Shown here: positions 9,175-17,467 of the stretch, piece after piece
Numbering within the stretch: the first letter of the stretch is position 1
How the letters are laid out: each line of letters opens with the position of its first letter
Origin: Enorma phocaeensis
GTDB lineage: Bacteria > Actinomycetota > Coriobacteriia > Coriobacteriales > Coriobacteriaceae
Direction of reading: 5' to 3'
Assembly: GCF_900186505.1 (NCBI RefSeq)
Contig: NZ_LT891968.1
Coordinates: 1-64,000 of the forward strand
DNA: 64,000 nt
The notes under the pieces: model-generated
Told to the model about the DNA's origin: nothing
Databases searched by the model: none
What the model saw: the letters and a program-made list of their open reading frames with translations, nothing else
Position numbers and translations under genes: made by a program

Positions 9175-9324
9175 CTATGCCTCCTTGCGGCTTCGCTCTT
9201 GCCGCATTATAGAGCACGCGAATCGGGGGTCTTTTCCCGAACGCGCGCAGGGGAACGAAGCGAGCCCCGCCTGCCGAGAAGCAAGCGAGGCTCGAATCAA
9301 CGCTAGAAGCCTAACGAGGCCCGC

Positions 9325-10782
9325 TTACGCGGCCAGGCGGCGCAGGCAGTCGACGAGCAGCTGGTAGAAGCGCTCGGAGGACGCGAGCTCCATGCGCTCG
9401 TCGGGCGTGTGCACGTTCGCGAGCGTGGGGCCGACGGCGATCGCATCGAGGCCGGGCAGCGCCTCGGCGAACAGGCCGCACTCCAGGCCGGCGTGGATCG
9501 ACTCGATACGCAGCTCGGTACCGAAGAGCTCGCGGTAGCTCTCCTGGAAGATCTCGCGCACGGGCGAGTGCTCGACGTAGCTCCAGCCAGGGTACTCGTT
9601 CTCGAAGGCCGCGTCGAAGCCGAAGGCGTCGGCGAGGGTCTGCATGCGCTCCTTGACGTCCTCCTGCAGCGACGTGATCGAGGAGCGCGGCGACATCAGG
9701 AACATGACCTGGTCATCGGAGGTCTGCACGACGCCGATGTTCGAGGAGACCTCGACGAAGCCGTCGGCGGCGACGTTGCGGCGCATCACGCCGTTGGGGG
9801 CGAGACGCAGCGCGCTGATGAGCGCATGCGCGGAGGCGTCGTCGATCGCATCGGCCTCAACGTCGTCGGCGACCTCGATGGTGCAGGTGAAGCCGGGGTC
9901 GAAGACCTCGAGCTCTGCGGTGATCTCGTCGGCGGCGGCGCGGGCGGTCTCAGCAGCGGCCTGGGCGGCAGCGGCGTCGGCGTAGATGAGGACGGCCGTG
10001 CACTCACGGTTGATCGCGTTGTCCTTCGTGCCGCCGTTCATGCTCACCAGGCGCGGCTCGCCAGTGCGCATGAGCTTCTCGATGATGCGGGCCATGAGCA
10101 GGTCGCCGTTGCCGCGCTCGAGGTCGATGTCCTGGCCGGAGTGGCCGCCCATGAGGCCCGAGATCTCCATCGTGAGGGTCGAGCCCTTGACGTGCTCGCG
10201 GGTGACCGGGCGCGTGAGCGTGACCACGACGCCGCCGGCGCAGCTCACCGTGGCGACGCCCTCCTCCTCGGAGTCGAGGTTCACCATGATGCGCGCGTCG
10301 ATCTGCGACTTGTCGAGCGTCTCGGCGCCGATGAGGCCGGTCTCCTCGTCCGTGGTGAACACGCACTCGAGCGCCGGATGGACGAGCGAGTCGTCGTCGA
10401 GCACCGTCATCATGAGGGCGACGGCGATGCCGTTGTCGGCGCCGAGCGTGGTGCCGTTGGCCGTGAGGACGCCATCGGTCACCACGAGGTCGATACCGTC
10501 GCGCTCGAAGTCGTGCTCCACGCCGGCGCGTTTGTCGCACACCATGTCGATATGGCCCTGCAGCATGACCGCCGGGGCGCCCTCGGCGCCAGCGCTCGCG
10601 AGCTTCTTGATGATGACGTTGTTGACCTCGTCCTGGTAGACCCAAAGACCGCGCTCCTTGGCGAACGCGACGAGGAAGTCGCTGATGCCCTTCTCGTTGC
10701 CCGATCCGCGCGGGATGGCGCTGATGTCCTCGAAGAAGTGGTAGAGCTTCTCGGGCTCGTAGCCGGTGATCTTGTAGTCCAT
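9325..10782 (-). CDS. pepD: Aminoacyl-histidine dipeptidase (peptidase D, M20 family)
   Basis: 485 residues, the usual length. It is a cytosolic di-zinc dipeptidase cleaving Xaa-His and related dipeptides. Visible metal ligands: H77 and D79 in GHIDMV, D116 in LGADNGIA, the catalytic-base pair EE at 146-147 in TTDEETGL, and a late histidine in the C-terminal lid/active-site region. Start ATG 10782 is chosen for AAGGAGG six bases upstream; an in-frame upstream ATG (10824) lacks a site. The gene appears monocistronic. Strongly biased GC-rich codons produce long antisense open frames that are not genes. Confidence 0.95.
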   Translation of the reverse strand: MDYKITGYEPEKLYHFFEDISAIPRGSGNEKGISDFLVAFAKERGLWVYQDEVNNVIIKKLASAGAEGAPAVMLQGHIDMVCDKRAGVEHDFERDGIDLVVTDGVLTANGTTLGADNGIAVALMMTVLDDDSLVHPALECVFTTDEETGLIGAETLDKSQIDARIMVNLDSEEEGVATVSCAGGVVVTLTRPVTREHVKGSTLTMEISGLMGGHSGQDIDLERGNGDLLMARIIEKLMRTGEPRLVSMNGGTKDNAINRECTAVLIYADAAAAQAAAETARAAADEITAELEVFDPGFTCTIEVADDVEADAIDDASAHALISALRLAPNGVMRRNVAADGFVEVSSNIGVVQTSDDQVMFLMSPRSSITSLQEDVKERMQTLADAFGFDAAFENEYPGWSYVEHSPVREIFQESYRELFGTELRIESIHAGLECGLFAEALPGLDAIAVGPTLANVHTPDERMELASSERFYQLLVDCLRRLAA

Positions 10783-11084
10783 GCGATCCTCCTTGACATT
10801 GAGACAATCTCTTCCTGCGACCAAGCTCTATGTTCCCAGAAAAGCGCGGCACATATCCCGCGATTACGCAAGCAGTCGACAACCGGCTGGGAGTGGTAGG
10901 ATTCCATGCATCTTTTCGCAGAATCTATACATTTCGAGCGCTCCGCGGCGAACCCTGCGTATCGAATGCATGGGTGGGTTGTCAGGGCTGATGGCCTTTG
11001 CGGAGTGCCTGCCTGCATCTTTTGGTAGCCGCCTGGCACGCCGCCATGATCCGCATCCCCCAAGCCCTCCGAGCTACATGGGGT
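10783..11084. other. Intergenic region upstream of pepD
   Basis: 302 bases between the pepD start and the end of the aldo/keto reductase gene, both on the minus strand. It must hold the pepD promoter, but I cannot pick convincing -35/-10 boxes. No supported reading frame or hairpin terminator is seen. Confidence 0.5.
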
Positions 11085-12119
11085 TCATGCTTGCTGCTTC
11101 GCGTTGGGATTCGTAGTGCCCGCAAGCGGCTTCTCTCCAGGTCGTGCGACCGGCCCAACCAGCTCATGCGCCGTATACGGCTCCTCGATGTAGTCAACCT
11201 CGTCCGCCGTGAGCTCAACGTCGAGGGCCGCCACGGCCTCGTCCACGCGTTCCGGCTTGGAGCAGCCCACAAGCGGTGCCTCAACGCCACGCGCCCAATG
11301 CCAGGCAAGCGCCACCTGTGCCATCGATACACCGCGGCGCTCGGCGACTTCTGCCACGCGCGACACGATGGGCATATCGCGCTCGCAATCTGCGTCGTAT
11401 TTCTGGCGCATCGTCGCATCCGTCGTGGAACGCTTGGATTTGCTATCCCACGTGGGCCGGCATAGGTGACCCGAGGCAAGCGGGCTATACGGGGTGAGCG
11501 CCATCCCGAACTGCCGGCACACGGGGACCATCTCGCGCTCATCCTCGCGATAGAGCAGATTGTAGTGGCACTGCATGCTCGCAAACTTGGTCCAACCGTT
11601 TTCCTCGGCTACGAACTGCATGTTGTGAAGCTGGTAGGCGTACATCTCGCTCGCGCCGAGGGCGCGCACCTTGCCCGCGCGCACTAGTCCATCGAGCGCC
11701 TCCATGGTCTCTTCTATGGGCGTTGTGTAATCGAAGCGGTGGATGATGTAGAGGTCGAGATAGTCGGTCTGCAGACGTTGCAGGGTCCCGTCGATTTCGC
11801 GGTTGATTGCCTCGCGCGACAGACAGCCGTCGTTGAAGAACACCTTGCTCGCCAGCACAACGTCCTCACGACGAACACCAAGGTCTTGCAGGGCGCGGCC
11901 GATGTATTCCTCGCTCGTGCCATGAGCATAGCAGTTTGCCGTGTCGATGAAGTTCACACCCAAGTCGAGCGCCCGCCTGATGACCGAGCGCGTCTCCTCC
12001 GGGCCGATGGTCCATTGATGGAAATCCGCCGAGGGCGCACCGAAGCTCATGCCCCCGATGCACACACGGGGAATCTGGATGCCGGATTCGCCGAGCACCG
12101 CGTGATCGCTATACGCCAT
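11085..12119 (-). CDS. Aldo/keto reductase
   Basis: 344 residues. The NADP-dependent oxidoreductase tetrad is visible: D59 and Y64 in FIDTANCYAHGTSEE, K92 in SKVFFND, H127 in YIIHRFD. The pattern resembles the larger AKR subfamily with YghZ/Gpr-like members. ATG 12119 is preferred over the overlapping ATG 12125 because GAAGGTGG is then six bases upstream. It is the last gene of a minus-strand operon with cupin, carboxymuconolactone decarboxylase-like and cyclophilin-like genes, likely controlled by the divergent LysR gene at 13972. Substrate unknown. Confidence 0.9.
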   Translation of the reverse strand: MAYSDHAVLGESGIQIPRVCIGGMSFGAPSADFHQWTIGPEETRSVIRRALDLGVNFIDTANCYAHGTSEEYIGRALQDLGVRREDVVLASKVFFNDGCLSREAINREIDGTLQRLQTDYLDLYIIHRFDYTTPIEETMEALDGLVRAGKVRALGASEMYAYQLHNMQFVAEENGWTKFASMQCHYNLLYREDEREMVPVCRQFGMALTPYSPLASGHLCRPTWDSKSKRSTTDATMRQKYDADCERDMPIVSRVAEVAERRGVSMAQVALAWHWARGVEAPLVGCSKPERVDEAVAALDVELTADEVDYIEEPYTAHELVGPVARPGEKPLAGTTNPNAKQQA

Positions 12120-12150
12120 GATCATCCACCTTCATATCTTGAAACGAGCA

Positions 12151-12183
12151 GGGCGTCGCCTACCGATCTGATCTTCGACGCCC
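12151..12183 (-). other. Intercistronic hairpin between cupin and aldo/keto reductase genes
   Basis: GGGCGTCG and CGACGCCC (8 bp) flank a 17-base loop in the 109-base gap. There is no T tract, so it may be an mRNA processing or attenuation structure rather than a terminator. Confidence 0.35.
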
Positions 12184-12228
12184 GCGCATACATCAACCTG
12201 AAATACCCTCGATTGCTCGATAGCCAGC

Positions 12229-12648
12229 CTATGCCGGATACTGCTCGTCGGTAACGGGCTCGAGCCACTCGTTGCTGCAGTTCTCGCCAGGCGCCTCGAA
12301 GGCGATGTGGCTGAACCAGCTATCGCGAGCGGCGCCGTGCCAGTGCTTCACGCCAGCGGGAATCACCACCACGGTGCCCGGGGTGAGCTCCTGGGGGTCC
12401 TTCCCCCACTCCTGGTACCAGCCGCGACCGTCCGTGCAGATGAGAATCTGCCCGCCGCCCTTCTCGGCATGATGCACATGCCAGTTGTTGCGGCAGCCGG
12501 GCTCGAACGTGACGTTGGCAAGGCCGATACCGCACTCCGCGGCGTTCGTCAGAGGATTGAGGAACGAGTTGCCGATGAAATACTGGGCGAATGCCTCGTT
12601 GGGATTGCCCATGCCGAACATAGGAGCGAAATCGTTGTTCTCTGCCAT
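12229..12648 (-). CDS. Cupin-domain protein
   Basis: 139 residues. Cupin motif 1 is NWHVHHAEKGGGQ (H57, H59, H60, Q67) and motif 2 is PAGVKHWHGA (H102, H104), consistent with a mononuclear metal site. Start ATG 12648 has AAGGAGA six bases upstream. Small cupins of this type commonly accompany carboxymuconolactone decarboxylase-like proteins and aldo/keto reductases in gut anaerobes. The role in the operon (a detoxification or redox function) is inferred only. Confidence 0.9.
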   Translation of the reverse strand: MAENNDFAPMFGMGNPNEAFAQYFIGNSFLNPLTNAAECGIGLANVTFEPGCRNNWHVHHAEKGGGQILICTDGRGWYQEWGKDPQELTPGTVVVIPAGVKHWHGAARDSWFSHIAFEAPGENCSNEWLEPVTDEQYPA

Positions 12649-12705
12649 CGTTGTTCTCCTTTCGAAGATTGGCTGATAGGGGGCGTTCCGCCTCGCCACC
12701 GCTCG

Positions 12706-13449
12706 CTAGGCACGCGCCGCAGCGGCGTTGTCCACGCATGTCAGAGCGTTCAAGCTGCGTGGATAACCGATATAGGGCAGGATCTGCATCACAACGCGAT
12801 ACATGAAATCCTTCGTGCGCCCGAGGTTCATGTTCCCAGCGGCATGCGCCGTAGCCTGCGGCTCGCAGCCGCCCTGGGCCACGATATAGCAGAACGTCAC
12901 CATCTCGCGGTCGAGGTCGGAAAGGCCTCCGCGGGTGTAATAATCGCCGAAGCAATTCTCCGCAAGCCAACGGTTGACCGTAGCGCGCTCCGCAGGACAC
13001 GTCTTCCAGCTTTCGCGCATGCCCTCGCCAAAGTAGTCGATCTGCTTCTGGTTGCCGGCAGCGCCACGCGTTTCGATTGTCGTCGTTGCCTGGCCCTCCA
13101 GCGGCAGTTCCACGCCTCGCGCAGCGAGCACATCGTTCACCGCATCGAAGAACGGACGCGTGCGCCCGATGCCTAGATACGCTGTCGCCTGGTACACGAC
13201 CTCCTTGGCCTCAACGGGCGCAAGCGCAACATCGAGCGCCTCAGGCAGCATGGCGCGAAACTCATCTAAGCCCTGGCACCCCAGAAGCGCCGCAAGGACC
13301 GCAAGGTAGCGTTCGCGCGCGGGAAGGTTGGCAGCCTCTTCAGCAGGTACCTCCTCACCTGCGAAGTACGCGAAACGCTCGGCAAACTCAGGATCCGTTT
13401 GGACAAGCGCGGCTACGCCGCATGGCAAATTCGAGCTATTCTCCGTCAT
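12706..13449 (-). CDS. Carboxymuconolactone decarboxylase family protein
   Basis: 247 residues. The N-terminal half contains a degenerate copy (ARERYLAVLAALLGCQG...). The C-terminal half contains the clear family signature DREMVTFCYIVAQGGCEPQATAHAAGNMNLG. The family includes AhpD-like peroxidatic disulphide proteins, but no CxxC pair is present, so a peroxidase role is doubtful. AGGAGG precedes the ATG. Its start codon overlaps the stop of the upstream cyclophilin-like gene (ATGA), indicating translational coupling. Confidence 0.9.
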   Translation of the reverse strand: MTENSSNLPCGVAALVQTDPEFAERFAYFAGEEVPAEEAANLPARERYLAVLAALLGCQGLDEFRAMLPEALDVALAPVEAKEVVYQATAYLGIGRTRPFFDAVNDVLAARGVELPLEGQATTTIETRGAAGNQKQIDYFGEGMRESWKTCPAERATVNRWLAENCFGDYYTRGGLSDLDREMVTFCYIVAQGGCEPQATAHAAGNMNLGRTKDFMYRVVMQILPYIGYPRSLNALTCVDNAAAARA

Positions 13450-13838
13450 GATTCCTCCTGTTCATCCACCTTATGCAAACTATCCACCAACACGTCGAAG
13501 CTCCCGGAAAGCTGTCGGAGCCCATCGAGCGTGCCCTCAACATGCCCGATGGTAAGCTGGTCGCCATAACGTTGGGAGTTTCGCTCGTCATCGAAGAGGA
13601 CTGCGAACCAGCTACCGCTCGGACAGTAATTGATATCACCGTCGACCCACCCACAGTGGACATCCGCCCTGTCGTAGGGCAACGAGAACGGCAGACTCCC
13701 GCAATAGTCGATACCGGCCCCCTGCATGCGCAGCGTGAATGGAAGGCACTTGGCAAGAGCGCGGGCGGCAAGGTTCTCCTCGAGCACGCCGATGACTTCC
13801 AACTCGCCAAAATGGAGGACGATCCGCTCACCAGTCAT
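13446..13838 (-). CDS. Cyclophilin-like fold protein
   Basis: 130 residues beginning MTGERIVLHFGELEVIGVLEEN. The pattern (short strands, then LPFSLPYDRADVHCGWVDGDINYCPSGSWFAVLFDD) matches the small cyclophilin-like family PF18050, found next to flavodoxins and aldo/keto reductases in gut bacteria. Start ATG 13838 lies after AAGGGGGCG. It is the first gene of the operon and is followed directly by the carboxymuconolactone decarboxylase-like gene with a 4-base overlap. Catalytic activity is not established. Confidence 0.82.
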   Translation of the reverse strand: MTGERIVLHFGELEVIGVLEENLAARALAKCLPFTLRMQGAGIDYCGSLPFSLPYDRADVHCGWVDGDINYCPSGSWFAVLFDDERNSQRYGDQLTIGHVEGTLDGLRQLSGSFDVLVDSLHKVDEQEES

Positions 13839-13915
13839 AGAGACGCGCCCCCTTTCCAAGCACCGCATCCTAGCTACTCCTTATTGTGTGCTTCATAGTT
13901 GAAAAAACAAATGCT

Positions 13916-13928
13916 TATAATCAATAGG
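13916..13928. promoter_or_regulatory. Candidate LysR box in the divergent promoter region
   Basis: TATAATCAATAGG in the AT-rich 133-base divergent region between the cyclophilin-like operon and the LysR gene. It matches TATAACCATTAGG upstream of the flavodoxin-like gene (14952-14964) at 11 of 13 positions. Confidence 0.5.
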
Positions 13929-13971
13929 GCGTTATGAGAATTATTTATATATCTAAAGGACGGTCGATGTC

Positions 13972-14916
13972 ATGGAGCTCAGGACGCTACGGTACTTTCT
14001 CGCCGTCTGCAACGATGGATGCATGTCGAAAGCGGCAAAGAGGCTCCACGTGACCCAGCCTGCGCTCTCGCGTCAGATCGCCGCACTGGAACAGGAACTC
14101 TCATGCACGCTCCTCGAGCGCCGCAGTCGCAGCGTCCTGCCAACCGAGCAGGGCCTCTACCTGCAACGACGCGCCCAGGAAATCGTCTCCCTCGCTGATC
14201 GCACCGAAGCAGACTTCTCTCACGAGGAGGAGATCGTTGCCGGTGACATCCATATTGGCGCGGGGGAAAGCGACGGCATACGCGTGCTGGCGCAGCATAT
14301 GCGAGCGTTTCGCGCCCGCTATCCCGGCGTCCGCTTCCACCTGCACAGCGACACCGCCGACGAGCTCGTCGGAAGGCTCGAGCGCGGGCTCGACGACCTC
14401 TCGGTGCTCATGTCATATCCAAATGTTGACCGCTACCATCATGTGCGCCTCTCGCCCACCGATGCTTGGGGCGTCATCATGCGCGCAGACGACCCGCTTG
14501 CCGCACACGAGCTCGTAGGCCCGAACGATCTCATCGATCGGCCGCTCATCATGCCCGAACGCTCCTATGTGAACGACGAGGTCGCCGGTCCCCTCGCTGC
14601 CTGGTTCGATCGCGCTGCAAGCGATATCGAGGTAGCTGCGACCTACAACCTCACGTTCAACGCGCTCTCCCTTGCGCGCGAGGGCATAGGAAGGCTCATC
14701 TCGTTCGAGAGCCAAATGGGGTCCGAAGGGGCAAGCGACCTCGTGTTCCGCCTCCTATACCCACCTGCGATCTCGGTTATCGATGTCGTCTGGAAGCGCG
14801 GTCTAGCGCGCTCCAACGCGGTGCGCAGGTTCTTGGAAAGCTTGAACGACACCTGCGCTGCCGAAAGCACACCTACAGCAGAAAATAAAGAAGACAGCCG
14901 CAAGCAGGCCCTGTGA
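13972..14916 (+). CDS. LysR-family transcriptional regulator
   Basis: 314 residues. The winged helix-turn-helix spans about 1-60 (MELRTLRYFLAVCNDGCMSKAAKRLHVTQPALSRQIAALEQEL) and the effector-binding domain about 88-300. A divergent position next to the four-gene redox operon, and a shared box at 13916 and 14952, suggest control of both that operon and the downstream flavodoxin-like gene. A short charged C-terminal tail (ENKEDSRKQAL) extends past the usual end. The RBS AAAGGA is 11 bases from the ATG, slightly far. Confidence 0.92.
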   Translation: MELRTLRYFLAVCNDGCMSKAAKRLHVTQPALSRQIAALEQELSCTLLERRSRSVLPTEQGLYLQRRAQEIVSLADRTEADFSHEEEIVAGDIHIGAGESDGIRVLAQHMRAFRARYPGVRFHLHSDTADELVGRLERGLDDLSVLMSYPNVDRYHHVRLSPTDAWGVIMRADDPLAAHELVGPNDLIDRPLIMPERSYVNDEVAGPLAAWFDRAASDIEVAATYNLTFNALSLAREGIGRLISFESQMGSEGASDLVFRLLYPPAISVIDVVWKRGLARSNAVRRFLESLNDTCAAESTPTAENKEDSRKQAL

Positions 14917-14951
14917 CCCAACGGGAGGAACTCCGATAACCACTCATCGGG

Positions 14952-14964
14952 TATAACCATTAGG
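14952..14964. promoter_or_regulatory. Candidate LysR box upstream of the flavodoxin-like gene
   Basis: TATAACCATTAGG lies about 30 bases before the start of the 14992 gene. A related ATAACCACT sits 17 bases further upstream (14936-14944). The segment contains ACC-N4-GGT and T-N11-A spacing, as in LysR-type sites. Confidence 0.5.
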
Positions 14965-14991
14965 TACGCAACTCCTAGGAGGAAAATCGCC

Positions 14992-15627
14992 ATGAAAGTC
15001 ATGCTCGTCAACGGCAGCCCGCACAAGATGGGAAGCACGAACCGCGCGCTCGAGGAGATCGCGCAGACGCTGGAGGCAGAAGGGGTCGAGGCCGAGATAT
15101 TCTGGATCGGCGCTAAACCGGTGGGTGGATGCGTCGCATGCAAAGCATGCGCCCGCGCGGGACGCTGCGCATTCGATGATGTGGTGAACGAGTTTCGCGC
15201 CAAAGCAGCCGACGCCGACGGCTTCGTGTTCGGGGCGCCCGTTCACTACGCGCACGCAGGAGCCTCGCTCTTGGGCTTCATGGACCGACTCTTCTACAGC
15301 AACGGACGCGCCGGCGAACCCGACGTGTTCCGCTTCAAGCCCGCAGCGGCCGTGACGAGCGCCCGCCGTTCCGGAGCCACGGAGGCGTTCTCCGACATCT
15401 CGAAGTTCTTCACCATCTCGCAGATGCCCGTGATAAGCTCGCGGTACTGGAACAACGTCCACGGCAACGCCGCCACGGAGACCGAACAGGACGCCGAGGG
15501 CTTGTGGACCATGCGCCAGCTCGGCCGCAACATGGCCTGGATGCTCAAATGCATCGAAGCTGGTCGCGCCGCAGGCATCGAGCTTCCCGCACAGGAGGAC
15601 GGCACGTCGACGAACTTCATCCGATAA
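14992..15627 (+). CDS. Flavodoxin family / NADPH-dependent FMN reductase-like protein
   Basis: 211 residues. The phosphate loop GSPHKMGSTNRALEEIA (about 6-22) and the cysteine-rich segment CVACKACARAGRCAFDD are typical of the PF03358 iron-sulfur flavoprotein-like branch. These proteins bind FMN and carry electrons or reduce quinones and nitro compounds. CTAGGAGG precedes the ATG. The gene lies 75 bases after the LysR gene and has a LysR-like box in front, so it is probably part of that regulon. Confidence 0.9.
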   Translation: MKVMLVNGSPHKMGSTNRALEEIAQTLEAEGVEAEIFWIGAKPVGGCVACKACARAGRCAFDDVVNEFRAKAADADGFVFGAPVHYAHAGASLLGFMDRLFYSNGRAGEPDVFRFKPAAAVTSARRSGATEAFSDISKFFTISQMPVISSRYWNNVHGNAATETEQDAEGLWTMRQLGRNMAWMLKCIEAGRAAGIELPAQEDGTSTNFIR

Positions 15628-15705
15628 GGGAAGCGCCGGGCCATCGAGCAGGGTGATTCCCTGCATCGGCATCGCGATTGCCCAGATGCCGACCTAGAGA
15701 TGTAA

Positions 15706-15768
15706 AAGCATCGCATGACCGTCATTTTTCGCTCAATTGAAGCGAACTTTGACGTTCATGCGATGCTT
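15706..15768. repeat. 63-base composite inverted repeat
   Basis: Outer arms of 13 bp (15706-15718 and 15756-15768) match perfectly. Nested inside are CGTCA/TGACG (15720-15724 and 15750-15754) and TTCGCT/AGCGAA (15728-15733 and 15741-15746) around CAATTGA. It lies between two convergent genes, 79 bases after the flavodoxin-like gene and 76 bases beyond the DUF362 stop. No long T tract follows, so it is not a standard terminator. Confidence 0.7.
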
Positions 15769-15843
15769 ATTCGTGTAACCACAGGGCGGAAGCTCGAGCT
15801 CTCCAGCATGCTTAGGGTCAACACCGCCCTTGCATCACGCCGT

Positions 15844-16734
15844 CTAGCACTCTATGAGCTTGTAGTCACGGGTACCGAAGCCCAACTCCGCGGCCGCGGC
15901 GATGGTGCGGATGCCGTTGCGGCTCACCACGCGCTCCAGGAAATGGCCCACGCCGGGGTCCTCGGAGCCCATGATGAGGTCCATGCACGCCTGGTCGATG
16001 GCCACCGGGTCCGTCGAGGCCAGGATGCCGATATCCGCCATGCAGGGGTCCTCGGCGACCACGCAGCAGTCGCAGTCGACCGAGAGGTTCTTCATCACGT
16101 TCACGTACGCGATCTTGCCTGCGAAGTGCTCGTGCACGGTCATCGCGGCGTCGGCCATGGCCTCGGGGAACGCGCTCTTGCTGGAATGCTTCTCCCAGCA
16201 CGCGTAGCGGTCGTCCGTCACGCCGGCGGAATGGATGAGCGCCTTGCCCGCGCGGCTCGCGCACCCGATGGAGAGCTGCTTGAGTGCGCCGCCGTAGCCG
16301 CCCATGGGATGCCCCTTGAAGTGAGCGAGCACGAGCATCGAGTCGTAGTCGAGGATGTGCCTGCCCACGTGGTTCTCCTTGAGCTGAAGCCCGCCCGCGA
16401 TGGGCCACACCACGTCCGGGCCCTCCGCGTCCATGATGTCGACGTCGAAGTGCTCGGTCCAGCCGTGCTCCTCCATGAGCTTCCAGTGCGCCTCGGTGTG
16501 GTCGCGCACACCGCCCGCGGCGTCGCCGTAGGCGGTGTTGCACTCGACGATGGTGCCGTGGACCTCGTCGACCATGGGCTTCCAGAACTCCGGCGTGAGG
16601 TAGTTCTGGTTGCCCTGCTCGCCGGAATGCACCTTCACGGCGACCTTCCCGGGGAGCTCGACCCCGAGCATGCGGTAGAGCCTGACCACGTTCTCCGGCG
16701 TGATGTCGCGTGTGAAATAGACCTTTGCCGTCAT
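15844..16734 (-). CDS. DUF362 domain protein
   Basis: 296 residues. The DUF362 fold is recognisable from VAVKVHSGEQGNQNYLTP, HFKGHPMGGYGGALKQLSIGCASRAGK and the closing GILASTDPVAIDQACMDLI. The segment CDCCVVAEDPCMADIG contains clustered cysteines, but the two ferredoxin motifs of longer DUF362 proteins are absent. The function is unknown; a redox or metal-binding role is suggested by the flavodoxin partner 48 bases upstream. AAGGGG lies close before the ATG. Confidence 0.88.
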   Translation of the reverse strand: MTAKVYFTRDITPENVVRLYRMLGVELPGKVAVKVHSGEQGNQNYLTPEFWKPMVDEVHGTIVECNTAYGDAAGGVRDHTEAHWKLMEEHGWTEHFDVDIMDAEGPDVVWPIAGGLQLKENHVGRHILDYDSMLVLAHFKGHPMGGYGGALKQLSIGCASRAGKALIHSAGVTDDRYACWEKHSSKSAFPEAMADAAMTVHEHFAGKIAYVNVMKNLSVDCDCCVVAEDPCMADIGILASTDPVAIDQACMDLIMGSEDPGVGHFLERVVSRNGIRTIAAAAELGFGTRDYKLIEC

Positions 16735-16782
16735 CTCAACCCCTTTGCTGTCGATATCGTTTCTGCAAGCACGGCGGCGCGG

Positions 16783-17250
16783 CTATGCGCGCGCCTCGCG
16801 CGCCCATGCAGCCGCCCCGCTACCGTTGAGCAGCCTGCCGGGCATCCACGTCGCGTCGGGAACGAGGGACTCCAGGCGCCGCTCCGCCCGCGCGATGCCG
16901 CTCCCGCCCGAGGTCGCGAACGGGATGACCGTCTTGCCCGCAAGGTCCGCGCCCTCGACGAAGGTGTCGACCGCGCGCGGCTCCACGTACCACCAGATGG
17001 GAAAGCCCACAAAGACCGTGTCGTAGACCTCCATACCGGGTAGCTCGCCAGCAAGTGCGGGGCGGCACGTATCATCCGCCATCTCCTGGGAGCTGCGGCT
17101 CCTCTTGTCCGTCCAATCGAGGTCCGCCGCGGTATAGCGCTCCGCGGGAGCGATCTCGTACAGGTCCGCGGCGAGCGCCTCGGCGATCTCGCGCGCCACG
17201 CGCGCCGTCGATCCGCTCGCGGAGAAATACGCCACCAACGTCTTGCCCAT
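16783..17250 (-). CDS. Flavodoxin
   Basis: 155 residues. The FMN phosphate loop FSASGSTARVA (about 9-19), the YDTVFVGFPIWWYVEPRAVDTF segment and TSGGSGI are typical of the longer flavodoxin_4/NAD(P)H-oxidoreductase-like family of gut anaerobes. It carries electrons at low potential. It is the first gene of a two-gene unit with DUF362, divergent from a TetR gene. Its promoter (17346-17374) overlaps a dyad that may be the TetR operator. GAAAGGATGAG precedes the ATG. Confidence 0.9.
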   Translation of the reverse strand: MGKTLVAYFSASGSTARVAREIAEALAADLYEIAPAERYTAADLDWTDKRSRSSQEMADDTCRPALAGELPGMEVYDTVFVGFPIWWYVEPRAVDTFVEGADLAGKTVIPFATSGGSGIARAERRLESLVPDATWMPGRLLNGSGAAAWAREARA

Positions 17251-17345
17251 CGCTCATCCTTTCATCAGGCCGATCTCCCCGGCTCGGCGCGACGTCCCAC
17301 CCTCGCGGACAGGCTGCGCCCGACGCCGCCCGGTTCTTGGCTCCT

Positions 17346-17374
17346 ACTATAAGCAACGTTACGTTATTTGTAAA
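17346..17374 (-). promoter_or_regulatory. Promoter of the flavodoxin-DUF362 unit with an embedded operator
   Basis: On the minus strand: -35 TTTACA, exactly 17 bases, -10 TATAGT. The spacer contains AACGT-A-ACGTT (17355-17365), a perfect 5+5 dyad, placed where a TetR dimer would block RNA polymerase. Confidence 0.6.
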
Positions 17375-17467
17375 CCATTATGTCATCGTCTCGTTGTTAA
17401 TTTTTCGATTATCCGTCTAACCGTCGCCTATGGTATAGTGCTGACAGGAACATGCGTTGGAGACGAC

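Noticed and set aside
9409..10899. Plus-strand open frame of 496 codons over pepD
   Set aside because: Antisense to pepD; composition artefact.
15844..16734. DUF362 as a polyferredoxin
   Set aside because: The clustered cysteines CDCC...C do not form the CxxCxxCxxxC ferredoxin motif, so no iron-sulfur assignment is made.
15715..17043. Plus-strand open frame of 442 codons over DUF362 and flavodoxin
   Set aside because: Antisense to two recognisable genes, low-complexity His/Arg/Leu translation, no ribosome binding site.
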